Positions 1-7,772 of a DNA stretch of 21,892 nt are shown one piece after another. Every line of letters begins with the position of its first letter. Position 1 is the first letter of the stretch. The position numbers were made by a program, and so were the translations under genes. Source of the DNA: Syncephalis plumigaleata (lineage: Eukaryota > Zoopagomycota > Zoopagomycetes > Zoopagales > Piptocephalidaceae). The stretch spans positions 1 through 21,892 of the forward strand of contig JAIXMF010000231.1 of NCBI GenBank assembly GCA_025201365.1, read 5' to 3'. The notes below the pieces were generated by a model, which ran no database searches, had not been told where the DNA came from, and saw nothing but the letters and a program-made list of their open reading frames with translations.

Positions 1-186
1 AAGAAGAGTATAGTGGAATGCATAGAATAGTATAGGAATGAGCAGTAGAATGAGTGAATAAAGGGTTGTTTATAGAGAGTGAAGTGAGAAGCAACAAGGA
101 ATGGTGTGTAGTAATGAGCAAGCAGTTAGCATAGCAAAGAGTAGATAGAACAGCATGTAACATACGTGGAATGAAAGAGCGTTGGA
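1..186. other. Purine-rich AT-biased intergenic DNA
   Basis: This stretch is rich in GA and AT and contains loosely repeated GGAATG/GAATGAG-like words, but no open frame with protein-like composition, no RNA gene and no clear promoter. I see nothing assignable in it. It may be the distal flank of a gene to the left of the window. Confidence 0.4.
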
Positions 187-300
187 TTGTTTTTCTTTTT
201 CTTTTTCTTTTAATGCTCCCGTAGCATATTTTATTATAATAAACCTATTTGACAACATTCAAATGAATGGCACTTATTCCATTAGTTATTACTAGACAAT
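187..300 (-). repeat. Dispersed retroposon 3' tail, copy 1
   Basis: On the minus strand this reads as a short sequence ending in an interrupted poly(A) (189-211 on the plus strand is a T run broken by single Cs). Next to the T run is a hairpin-forming word (ATGCT/AGCAT, about 213-226) and then TTTATTATA (230-238), which contains a minus-strand AATAAA. The same arrangement recurs at 1553-1650 and at the end of the SINE at 7773. Similarity to the 1553 copy continues to about position 300, including shared CAAATGAA and ATTACTAG words. No tRNA-like head is visible, so it is either a 5'-truncated retroposon or the polyadenylated end of a reverse-transcribed RNA. Confidence 0.55.
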
Positions 301-329
301 ATGTTCCATCTCCCTTCATCAATATCCAC

Positions 330-336
330 TATAAAA
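330..336 (+). promoter_or_regulatory. Possible TATA box of the 518 gene
   Basis: TATAAAA occurs 182 nt before the ATG at 518, followed by a CA-rich stretch (about 380-405) that could hold the transcription start. The motif is common in AT-rich DNA, so this is only positional support. Confidence 0.3.
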
Positions 337-517
337 GCAATGCAATTCTTTGCCATTATCCATAGTAACCATCATATCGCACTTATACGCACACACTCGC
401 ACATATTGTCAACTAATACTTTCAAGTTCAACAGCAACTGAAATAGCCTAGGCAATTTACACGCTACAACTCATCAATTTATTCAAGTAATCCAATTCTC
501 GCGACTATAATTTCAAT

Positions 518-985
518 ATGCATTTCTTCAACCCAACTACCGTTGCTCTCACCGTCACCATAACTGGATTTATGGTCGCTACAACTGATGCTGCAATTAC
601 TCCTACCAATGTCGGCAGGGCAACTATGCGTGAAGTCGATTCACTCGACAATGTCAATCATCAACGTCACCTTTTCACTCGCGACAACAGGGCCACCTGG
701 TCCATTCCATTCGTTGATAGATGTACCGGCAAGGCAAATTCAAGTAAGGACATGATTGCTGCGCTGAGTAAAGAGTTATACGGTGATGTAAGTAAGGTAT
801 CGAAATACTGCGGCAAATGCGCTCACGTGAAGGGACCAATAGGATTAGTGGTCGTGAAAATCGTTGATGCCTGCCCAACGTGCGAGAAGCACTCACTTGA
901 TCTTTCGAGATCCGCATTCGAACGTATTGCTCCTCCTAATGATGACAATGTCCCTATTGAGTGGTCATGGGGTTCATGCAATTAG
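518..985 (+). CDS. Secreted RlpA-like / expansin-like double-psi beta-barrel protein
   Basis: A 155-aa single-exon protein. Residues 1-25 form a signal peptide: a hydrophobic stretch with a likely Ala-rich cleavage site around residue 25. A short low-complexity linker follows, then a double-psi beta-barrel (DPBB) domain at about residues 66-154. The domain shows the family landmarks: an Asn-Ser pair with an ALS.LYGD-like helix (about 74-90), a CGKC pair (C98, C101), a VDACPTC strand (D117, C119, C122), LDLS.SAFE (127-135) and a terminal W-S-W-G-S-C. Six cysteines (69, 98, 101, 119, 122, 154) fit three disulphides. In fungi such stand-alone DPBB proteins are exported to the wall or the surroundings; related proteins bind or loosen wall polysaccharide, but enzymatic activity is not established for most. 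The start is the first ATG of the frame and gives a good signal peptide. A GTAAG-like word inside the domain (about 789) is not used, because the frame reads through with conserved residues. Confidence 0.85.
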   Translation: MHFFNPTTVALTVTITGFMVATTDAAITPTNVGRATMREVDSLDNVNHQRHLFTRDNRATWSIPFVDRCTGKANSSKDMIAALSKELYGDVSKVSKYCGKCAHVKGPIGLVVVKIVDACPTCEKHSLDLSRSAFERIAPPNDDNVPIEWSWGSCN

Positions 986-1250
986 CCTCTTATAAATGAT
1001 GATGTTGCCAAATTATAATTTGATAAAATAATATTATGTGTCACATTACCAGATATGATGTATTGCTTACGATAAATGTGTTCATTAACAACCATCAATG
1101 ATTCAAATAGATTAAAACGAATTAGTCCATTGGAATATCACTACTACTATCACTCGATAACTACCACTCTACTAGTACTGCTATTGATATCATTTATCTT
1201 TTATCGTTTGATAGTGCTTTTCACTTAGTGACTATTAGCAATACATTATC
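986..1250. other. Intergenic, no feature seen
   Basis: This 265-bp AT-rich spacer lies between the DPBB gene and the small ORF at 1251. It has no exact AATAAA close to the stop at 985, only AT-rich AATAATATT-like words near 1028. It has no RNA gene and no repeat that I can recognise. Confidence 0.4.
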
Positions 1251-1481
1251 ATGGCGCATGTAGGCTTGCGGATAGCATCACTTTATGTATCGAGAACAAC
1301 TGCTACAGCCGCGACACTTGGCATAGCACCTCTCGCCATTCATACAACTCATCGAGAAGCATCGAATTCGTCAGGGAGCAATAACAACACCAACAACCAT
1401 ACTAGCGGTTCTTCTTCACGACGTGCCTCTTCATCACACAGCAATGCATTCGAGAAAATAGTGCTACGCTCTCTGCAATAA
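1251..1481 (+). CDS. Small hypothetical protein, Ser/Asn-rich, possible mitochondrial presequence
   Basis: A 76-aa open frame with no family I recognise. In its favour: the ATG sits in a reasonable context (ATC-ATG-G). The first 35 residues contain no acidic residue but several Arg/His and hydrophobic positions, as in a mitochondrial targeting peptide. An AATAAA lies 7 nt after the stop (1488-1493). The second half is low-complexity Ser/Asn (about residues 37-64) and the protein ends in an amphipathic FEKIVLRSL-like segment. Against it: short length, simple composition and no homologue in mind. It could be a lineage-specific gene or a chance ORF. Confidence 0.3.
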   Translation: MAHVGLRIASLYVSRTTATAATLGIAPLAIHTTHREASNSSGSNNNTNNHTSGSSSRRASSSHSNAFEKIVLRSLQ

Positions 1482-1552
1482 CCGATTAATAAATACATTT
1501 TTAATGAGTGTATTTACATTTATTCGCTCCCATTAACCGTAATCTTGTCGTT
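1482..1552. promoter_or_regulatory. Possible poly(A) signal and 3' flank of the 1251 ORF
   Basis: AATAAA at 1488-1493 directly follows the stop codon of the small ORF. The remainder is AT-rich with no other signal. The call depends on the ORF being real. Confidence 0.25.
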
Positions 1553-1650
1553 CTTCTTTTAACATTGCCGTAGCATACTTTATTATAATGAAGCTTTTTA
1601 TGCAATGCTCAAATGAAATGATTAATTACTAGTTAGCAATAGCGCTTCTC
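1553..1650 (-). repeat. Dispersed retroposon 3' tail, copy 2
   Basis: This is the same tail as at 187-300 and at the SINE end. On the plus strand it is a pyrimidine/T-rich start, AACATTGCCGTAGCA (1561-1575), TTTATTATA (1579-1587), then CTCAAATGAA and ATTACTAG words aligning with copy 1. ACATTGCCGTAGC is shared exactly with the SINE tail. Read on the minus strand, the AATAAA-like signal and A-rich end face left. There is no tRNA-like head, so it is probably 5'-truncated. Confidence 0.55.
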
Positions 1651-1812
1651 GAGCGGTGTTGTGCACGGTATTTATGCGATATTTTTGTGTTGTTACACGA
1701 ATTATACACGTAAATTATATACATTATTTCGTTCAATCTTTATTACCGTTTTATTATATGCTTATACTGCTCTTATATTACTTACTATACTCTACGAGCA
1801 TCATAGTATACG
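1651..1812. other. AT-rich left flank of the LINE insertion
   Basis: AT-rich DNA without a recognisable gene. Long overlapping open frames on the plus strand are rich in Tyr/Leu/Ile because of base composition alone and run across the retrotransposon junction, so I do not call them genes. Confidence 0.4.
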
Positions 1813-1829
1813 AATTAACCATAAAAAAC
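1813..1829. repeat. LINE target-site duplication, left copy (3' side of element)
   Basis: AATTAACCATAAAAAAC is repeated exactly at 8166-8182. It directly abuts the T run at 1830-1839, which is the element's poly(A) on the minus strand. A 17-bp perfect duplication flanking a poly(A)-ended unit is the signature of target-primed reverse transcription. Confidence 0.93.
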
Positions 1830-2018
1830 TTTTTTTTTTCTTGTTAGAACATTTGGCTATACGCCTTCTTTATTATATCAAAGCATTAAACCAGATTTGT
1901 AATAAAAAAATTAGTAGCACATAGCTAATGCCCACGGAGTGAAATGTGTATAGCAGAAAAGGGACTAACTTATATGCTGCAGTACACGGTTAATAGCTGT
2001 GAAGAAGTTCGCGTGGTT
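1830..2018 (-). other. LINE 3'UTR and poly(A)
   Basis: This segment lies between the ORF2 stop and the target duplication. Its terminal part contains GAACATT (1847-1853 on plus), a small GGC-TATAC-GCC hairpin (about 1855-1865) and TTTATTATA (1869-1877), and ends in ten A residues on the minus strand. The order and spacing of these words match the end of the nested SINE at 7773-7820, so this is the likely recognition region for the element's own reverse transcriptase. Confidence 0.75.
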
Positions 2019-5000
2019 CTATGTCGGGCTGATGGTAGGCGGCTGTTGGCCGAATGTCGTTAGATTACTATTAAATAATATTCTACCGAATCTGGCTACA
2101 GCTCCACCAGGATCATATGTAAACCACTGGCATGGAGGCGAGGTCCAGCACTGTTCGAACTTGTTCATAGTATTAGTAGTTTTGGCATGATAAAGATCGG
2201 CTCGAATCCGCCTTGTGATCTCGCTTTGCCAACGGGTGAATATTGTGAAGGCACTGACAATCTTGTCGTCCCACCTCGCTTCCGTGTGTGCTCGATAGAT
2301 TTGCCAGACTGCCAACGCATAGAGACAGACAGTATTCGGAACTACCTTCTTCCACCTCAGAAACCCGTTGAAAACCACTGGGGCTTCCATTCTGGTTGGA
2401 GTGGATGGTGATTCCTGCATGATGCTATCCATGAACCGGCCTACCAGTGTCCAGTACTCCTTCACTCGCGGACACTCGTAGAAGTAGTGTCGTAGAGTCT
2501 CGGTAGCCGCCCTGCAGACACGGCATTGGTCGGTCGAATCTGGTATTACATGAACCATGCGTCTTGCCGTGGCCACTGCATTGTGGTGCATAAGCCATAG
2601 TAAGGATTGATGTTTCGGTTCAATGCGATTGGAGAAGACTTTTGACCATGTCAACATGCTGTTGCCGGCCTCCAGTTCGTCCGAGTTGTACCATTCCCTG
2701 GCGTTTGGCTCCATTACCCGCTCGCCCTGTATGAAGCTTCGACCAGTTTTTGGCTTGTAGTCGCTTAACTTTTGGTCTCCGATACGAAGATGCGCAAAAG
2801 GTAAGAAAGGTGGACCCGTCGTTGGGCTAACACGAAATGGCCGCAGGTACCTGCGAACCACTGGTGCCAGGCACCACCATGTGCGCCTTCTGTGATCACT
2901 AGTGACCACTCTAACTGCTGGGGTGTCGCGTGTGCAGTATATCTGCCGTTCGCTATCCCAGTGCCAGACGTCGCCAATGGTAGATATGCCTATTCTCTGC
3001 CATTGTTTTTTGCGCGCTGAAGGCAAGTAAGTAGTAAGGGTGGCTGCTGTGCCAATTAATGGCAGCGAGAAGATTTCGAGCGGATGCCACGTATCGTTCT
3101 CCTTCACCTCTATACATTGACCGTTCATTTTGGCCCAGAACTTCAGTGCTCGCTCCCAGAAGACGCGGTGTGGACCTGCGCGTAATTTCTGTCGTCGTTC
3201 GGCCTTTAAGCATAGTAATGAATGGTGCAGTTTGTTGGTTTCGAGTGTGTGCTGTAGTAGTGCCTGTGCCGCGGGCGACCAGTCTGGACGACCAGTTTCC
3301 GCTAGCATTTGCGTCACCCATACACCGAATATTGCAAGCGATTGCTCCCGTATTGGCAATAAACCTAAGCCACCCTCCGCTTTCGGCCGGGTGATTTTGT
3401 CTTCTGCTACACGGTTGAAGTTGCTTTTCCAAATGAATTTTTTGATCCGTTTGCTAACACTGCTCATAAAGGCGTCCGAGAACGGTACGATATGCGCGGC
3501 GAACCACACTTTCGCTAGTAAGCAAGAGTTGGCTAATAGCACACGGCCCATGAGCGATAGGTGACGGTCCTGCCATCTGTTAGCAGTGGTGTCAATACTT
3601 GCTAACAAACGAGCCTCCATCGTCTCTGTCGCTATTCCGGTTGTGGTGTAGTAAATACCTAGGTATCGTGTTGGTTCTCGTTCTCCCAGAGGTGGATACG
3701 GTAACTCAAACGACGGGCTACCTATTGGTATTAAAACAGTCTTTGATTGGTTGAGTTTAGCGGCGGACGCGGACTCGTATAGCGTAATGCTATCCTGGTA
3801 GTTTGAAACGTCCTCCGAGGAGCTGACAGCGACGGCCACATCGTCCGCGAAGGCTAGCGTCTTCATCGGGCGTCCAGATAACTGTATCCCGGCTAGCCGA
3901 TCTCGCAACATACATAGCAATGGCTCCAAGGTGAAGCTGTATAATAATGGCGATAGTGGATCTCCTTGGCGTAGACCTTTTTGTATTGGAATCCATTGGG
4001 ACAGCAATGGCCCAATTCTGACCGCGCCACGAGCACCGTCACCCATCATGGTCAACCACTGACGAAACCGCGGTCCAATGTTGAAAGCCTCCAGACATCG
4101 GTCCATGTATTTCCAGTCAACGCGGTCGTATGCTTTTTGTTGATCCAATAGCATTACCGCTCCGCTCACTTCCTCAGGTCTGATGATGCCGTGTTGGATG
4201 GCGAAGTGTAGCGTGTGGATGTTGTGGAAGATTGACCTTCCTTTAATGAAGCCCGCCTGCGTTTCGTCAATACACACCTGTGCCGCCGCTTGCATACGCA
4301 TCGTGAGGACTCGAGTGAGGATTTTGATGTCGCAGTCGGATAACGCAATCGGTCGCCAATTGGCCAGCGATAGTAAATCGCCTTTCTTTGGTAACAGTAT
4401 GATGTGCGTTCGTTTGAAAGATATAGGGAAGTGGCCGGCCCGTGCACACTCGTTGTATAAACGAACAAGTATTGGTGCAAGCTCATCTCTAAATCTTTTG
4501 TATAATTCATAGGAGATTCCGTCTGGTCCGGGCGCGCTGTTAAGAGGGGCCTCGTTAATGGCCTCGATCACCTCCTCTACCGCTATCTCAGCCTCCATCC
4601 TAGCACGCATGCCCTCGTCTACCCTTCGGCGGACGTGTTGTAATAGTGTGTCCTGGGCTTCTCTATTTGTGGAGACTTCCTCAAATAACCCGGTATAATA
4701 ATCACACACTACCCCAAAAATTCCTTCTGGGTCTCTCACTTCTCTTTCATCTCTACCTCTCAATTCTCGCAACCACTCGAATTGTTTCTGTCCTTTCATA
4801 CAGCGGTAGAAATATCTAGTTGATCGTTCGCCTTCTTCCGTCCAACGTGTGCGTGATCGAATCCTTCTTCCCTCCAGGCGATTTCTTACAGAGGTAGTGA
4901 TCTCATCTTCAAGCTGCGCACTCTTTTGAACCCAGGCCGTTACTTCGGTCGAGTTCTCCAGATAGTTGGGAGGTCGCGCCTGTAATGCGCGAAGTTTGGT

Positions 5001-5969
5001 AATGTTGGCCGTGAGGTTGTTGTCCAATCTACGCTTACGGGCACCTGCGTAGGCGGTCGATTGTCCACGAACGGTGTCTTTGAACAACTCCCATTCCGTA
5101 ATGGTTTGCTGTATGTGTGTACCGTCCTCACTCCATTGCAGTAAGCTGCTTTTAAGGTTGAATATCCATCGCTCGACCAGGTGCAGGTACTCGTCGTCCT
5201 TCAGTAGACTTACGTTCAGACGCCATACCGCGCGGCCTGGGAGCTTTGGTGTTGGGGGCGCGATCTCGGTTACTACCGGGTAGTGGTCGGATCGTGGCCC
5301 GTGCAATATAGTGGAGGGTGTGCAGCGCCTGGCCACCTGATTAGTCGTCAGAATGTGGTCGATACGTGAGAGGCACGCTCGTCCAGCATTACGCCACGTG
5401 AATACACCGGTATTCGGGTGGTGATTCCTAACCAAATCTACTAGCGCGCACCTTTCCATTAGCAGTTCATATTGGTCCCATTCTCTACGTGGACGTGCCG
5501 GTGGTGGCCAGCGGTCGAGCATAGGGTTTGGGGCGGCGTTGAGATCGCCTAATAACATAACGTGCGCTCCGGGTTGTATCAGCGTATCCAATTGTTCTAT
5601 AAATATAGCACGTTCGGTACAATCTACGGGAGCATAAATACAATAAATAAGAATAGAAGGAAATATTAACTTGTCGCCTTTAATCTCGGCAGCCAGAACG
5701 CGGCCATCGAGGTAAGCAACAGGTGGATTAACGAATGATAATAATGAGTTTGCGCTGAGCAGGATACCGGTGTGTTGAGTCCATACTGCTGGTCCTCCCC
5801 AGTGTTGCGTCCAATTAGCATGATCGCTATCATTGGCGTGGGTTTCCTGCAAAGCTATGATGTCTAGGTTTTGATCCTTTATATATGCGATCACGTTCCT
5901 GCGGTGAGTATCCATCTGAATACCTTGCACATTCCATGTCGCTACTTTGATCTTTTCCTTACTCATCAT
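2019..5969 (-). CDS. LINE ORF2: endonuclease and reverse transcriptase polyprotein
   Basis: A 1316-aa protein. Residues about 5-235 are an apurinic-type (exonuclease III-like) endonuclease: N13 in TWNVQG, E42 in LQET, D142/N144 in LLGDLN, D204 in SRIDHI, and S227-D228-H229. The reverse transcriptase lies at about 475-830: SAPGPDG, the LLPKKGD and NWRPIAL blocks, QAGFIKGRS, motif A catalytic D609 (LLDQQKAYD), GLRQGDPLSP, and the catalytic FADD pair D709/D710. C-terminally, C1149-x2-C1152-x8-H1161-x4-C1166 is a zf-RVT-like zinc motif. Together the enzyme would nick the target and prime cDNA synthesis there. No RNase H motif is evident. The start is an ATG-ATG pair 3 nt downstream of the ORF1 stop and in the same frame, pointing to reinitiation or readthrough. 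No stops or frameshifts are seen. Confidence 0.95.
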   Translation of the reverse strand: MMSKEKIKVATWNVQGIQMDTHRRNVIAYIKDQNLDIIALQETHANDSDHANWTQHWGGPAVWTQHTGILLSANSLLSFVNPPVAYLDGRVLAAEIKGDKLIFPSILIYCIYAPVDCTERAIFIEQLDTLIQPGAHVMLLGDLNAAPNPMLDRWPPPARPRREWDQYELLMERCALVDLVRNHHPNTGVFTWRNAGRACLSRIDHILTTNQVARRCTPSTILHGPRSDHYPVVTEIAPPTPKLPGRAVWRLNVSLLKDDEYLHLVERWIFNLKSSLLQWSEDGTHIQQTITEWELFKDTVRGQSTAYAGARKRRLDNNLTANITKLRALQARPPNYLENSTEVTAWVQKSAQLEDEITTSVRNRLEGRRIRSRTRWTEEGERSTRYFYRCMKGQKQFEWLRELRGRDEREVRDPEGIFGVVCDYYTGLFEEVSTNREAQDTLLQHVRRRVDEGMRARMEAEIAVEEVIEAINEAPLNSAPGPDGISYELYKRFRDELAPILVRLYNECARAGHFPISFKRTHIILLPKKGDLLSLANWRPIALSDCDIKILTRVLTMRMQAAAQVCIDETQAGFIKGRSIFHNIHTLHFAIQHGIIRPEEVSGAVMLLDQQKAYDRVDWKYMDRCLEAFNIGPRFRQWLTMMGDGARGAVRIGPLLSQWIPIQKGLRQGDPLSPLLYSFTLEPLLCMLRDRLAGIQLSGRPMKTLAFADDVAVAVSSSEDVSNYQDSITLYESASAAKLNQSKTVLIPIGSPSFELPYPPLGEREPTRYLGIYYTTTGIATETMEARLLASIDTTANRWQDRHLSLMGRVLLANSCLLAKVWFAAHIVPFSDAFMSSVSKRIKKFIWKSNFNRVAEDKITRPKAEGGLGLLPIREQSLAIFGVWVTQMLAETGRPDWSPAAQALLQHTLETNKLHHSLLCLKAERRQKLRAGPHRVFWERALKFWAKMNGQCIEVKENDTWHPLEIFSLPLIGTAATLTTYLPSARKKQWQRIGISTIGDVWHWDSERQIYCTRDTPAVRVVTSDHRRRTWWCLAPVVRRYLRPFRVSPTTGPPFLPFAHLRIGDQKLSDYKPKTGRSFIQGERVMEPNAREWYNSDELEAGNSMLTWSKVFSNRIEPKHQSLLWLMHHNAVATARRMVHVIPDSTDQCRVCRAATETLRHYFYECPRVKEYWTLVGRFMDSIMQESPSTPTRMEAPVVFNGFLRWKKVVPNTVCLYALAVWQIYRAHTEARWDDKIVSAFTIFTRWQSEITRRIRADLYHAKTTNTMNKFEQCWTSPPCQWFTYDPGGAVARFGRILFNSNLTTFGQQPPTISPT

Positions 5970-5972
5970 AAA

Positions 5973-7565
5973 TTATTGATTTTCATGTGTCCCCTCCATC
6001 ATATCATCCTGATCTGGTGGTGGTGACGATGTAGGTGCGTGTTCACTTGTTGTACTTCCGGTCACTTCCGCCATCTGTGCATCCATGGGTTGTGAATTGG
6101 GTACTGTTAGTGTCAACTGCGTGGAATGACCTTTCTCGGTAGGTATAGTATGAGTGAATACGAATTCTTGCAGGACGCGACCGTTGGGATCGTCACTGCC
6201 ATTATCATTCGTTTCCATAAGTGTGTTGTTTGGCTGGTGTTCACCTAGCTCGCCTCCATCAAATCCAGCCTCCCTGGGTCTATTGACGTCCACAGCCCCC
6301 TCCGGCCCCGTAGCTGATGGAGTTTCCTCCATAGCCTGTCCGGCGCCATCCGAGCTCGCAAGACTGCCATTTCTGACATCCGTTCGCTCTTCCAGCGTGA
6401 CTATCTCCGTCTCACCGCTCACATTTGTGGGTGCTGGTAATGAATTTGTTGAGTGATCCTTCTGAGTAGCAGCTTGTTTGCTTTGTGCTCGTGTGATCCT
6501 CATAGGTAGTTGAGTATCTTCGTAATTGCGCTTGGTTTTACGACGCTTGGCGAGTTCCTCACTTTCCGCTTCTGGCGTTTCAGTTGTAGATTGGGAGGAT
6601 GCGTTGGTAAGTAAAGCAAATGGATTTTGACTAGCAATATCTATTGCTTTGGGTGTTGTGGTAGCTTTAGCTGTTGCTGTTGCTCTTGGTGGTGCCTGAC
6701 GGCGCGTAGTAGCATCATCGTCTTTAAGTGTCTTTGGTTGCTTCCTCCTATCTTCTTTTTCATTCTTTGCTGCCAATGCGGGACATTTGTCAATACGATG
6801 GCCTGTCTTGCGGCAGTACCGGCATGCTGGTTCGCAGTCTGTCCAGTAGAGTCTGGCCAGCTCGTTGTTGATTGTTATGTTTTCCGGTCGTCCAGTGTCG
6901 ACCTCCGACGTATTAGTATCGATTGTGACCTCGGCTCGACGCATGGGAAGTTTGTATGTACCGCTCACATATAGGGCTGTGTCGACCACTCGTCCATAAG
7001 GTGAGAAAACTTTAATGAGTTCTTTGGTGATAGCAACTGGACAGGTATAGTCGAGGTTGATCACAGTAATTTTAACTAATCCCCCGGTGGCGCAGTACTG
7101 GCGTGTCACGGGGATTTGTTGATTTTTATAATGGACTCCATCCTGAATTATTTCCAATAAAATTTTTTCCTCTTTTATTGACACTAACATGGATTTGGAG
7201 CTGGTATTGTAGTCCACACCATTCGCTTTGGTACCAATTGTATGCAGAATCTTGAGTGCATCGGGCCTCCATCCTTCCCCTAAACACGATAGATCGCAAT
7301 GGAGGGCATTTTTGTAGGCAAACGTTGCTACCCTAGGAGCTGGAAAGTCGCCCAATGGGGTTCCTTCCTCCGCATCCCTAAGATGAAATGAACTAATTTT
7401 AGTGTAAAGTGGCGTAGCTGTACTACCAGGGGTAGATACTTTGTTTTTTTTCTTTCGAAATGCTTTTTGCTTTTTTGCTCCATCGCCTTTGACCATAGCG
7501 CTGTATGATACTGGGGGTGGAGGGTTAGAGGGCGGTGGCGTACCACCATCGGATGTAGTTGCCAT
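5973..7565 (-). CDS. LINE ORF1: RRM-like, CCHC zinc-knuckle RNA-binding protein
   Basis: 530 aa from the first ATG (7565); an in-frame TTG lies three codons earlier but I prefer ATG. Residues about 13-45 are Pro-rich then strongly basic (KKQKAFRKKKNK). A beta-alpha-beta RRM-like segment lies at about 163-215 (LVKITVINL ... ELIKVFSPYGRVV ... RRAEVTI). One Gag-type knuckle, C-x2-C-x4-H-x4-C (CRYCRKTGHRIDKC, about 248-261), follows. The C-terminal half is low-complexity, rich in Thr/Ser/Glu/Pro. Proteins of this kind coat the element's RNA and act as nucleic-acid chaperones in the retrotransposition particle. It ends with TAA at 5975-5973, immediately before ORF2. Confidence 0.9.
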   Translation of the reverse strand: MATTSDGGTPPPSNPPPPVSYSAMVKGDGAKKQKAFRKKKNKVSTPGSTATPLYTKISSFHLRDAEEGTPLGDFPAPRVATFAYKNALHCDLSCLGEGWRPDALKILHTIGTKANGVDYNTSSKSMLVSIKEEKILLEIIQDGVHYKNQQIPVTRQYCATGGLVKITVINLDYTCPVAITKELIKVFSPYGRVVDTALYVSGTYKLPMRRAEVTIDTNTSEVDTGRPENITINNELARLYWTDCEPACRYCRKTGHRIDKCPALAAKNEKEDRRKQPKTLKDDDATTRRQAPPRATATAKATTTPKAIDIASQNPFALLTNASSQSTTETPEAESEELAKRRKTKRNYEDTQLPMRITRAQSKQAATQKDHSTNSLPAPTNVSGETEIVTLEERTDVRNGSLASSDGAGQAMEETPSATGPEGAVDVNRPREAGFDGGELGEHQPNNTLMETNDNGSDDPNGRVLQEFVFTHTIPTEKGHSTQLTLTVPNSQPMDAQMAEVTGSTTSEHAPTSSPPPDQDDMMEGTHENQ

Positions 7566-7754
7566 TGATGCCAACGGCGGTACGACGTTGGTGTCAGTGG
7601 CAAGCTCAGAAGCTACTAGAAAATAAAAGCTCAGAAGCTACTAGAAAATAAAAGCTCAGAAGCTACTAGAAAATAAAAGCTCAGAAGCTACTAGAAAATA
7701 AAAGCTCAGAAGCTACTAGAAAATAAAAGCTCAGAAGCTACTAGAAAATAAAAG

Positions 7755-7772
7755 CTCAGAAGCTACTAGAAA
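7755..7772. repeat. SINE target-site duplication, left copy
   Basis: CTCAGAAGCTACTAGAAA is repeated at 8105-8122. Because the site lies inside a tandem array the repeat is less diagnostic than usual, but the copy at 8105 is out of phase with a simple insertion and is best explained as an 18-bp duplication (or a coincident 7-nt loss). Confidence 0.7.

Noticed and set aside
1656-1924. Overlapping plus-strand open frames of 63 and 87 codons, Tyr/Leu/Ile-rich
   Set aside because: AT-driven composition, and they run across the LINE poly(A) and target duplication, so they did not exist before the insertion.
3059-4512. Several open frames of 100-140 codons on the plus strand and in other minus frames within ORF2
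   Set aside because: They overlap the long ORF2 whose domain motifs are clear, and they have no family resemblance.
6627-6974. Cys/Phe-rich plus-strand frame within ORF1
   Set aside because: Antisense of the Gln/Thr/Ala-rich low-complexity part and zinc knuckle of ORF1.
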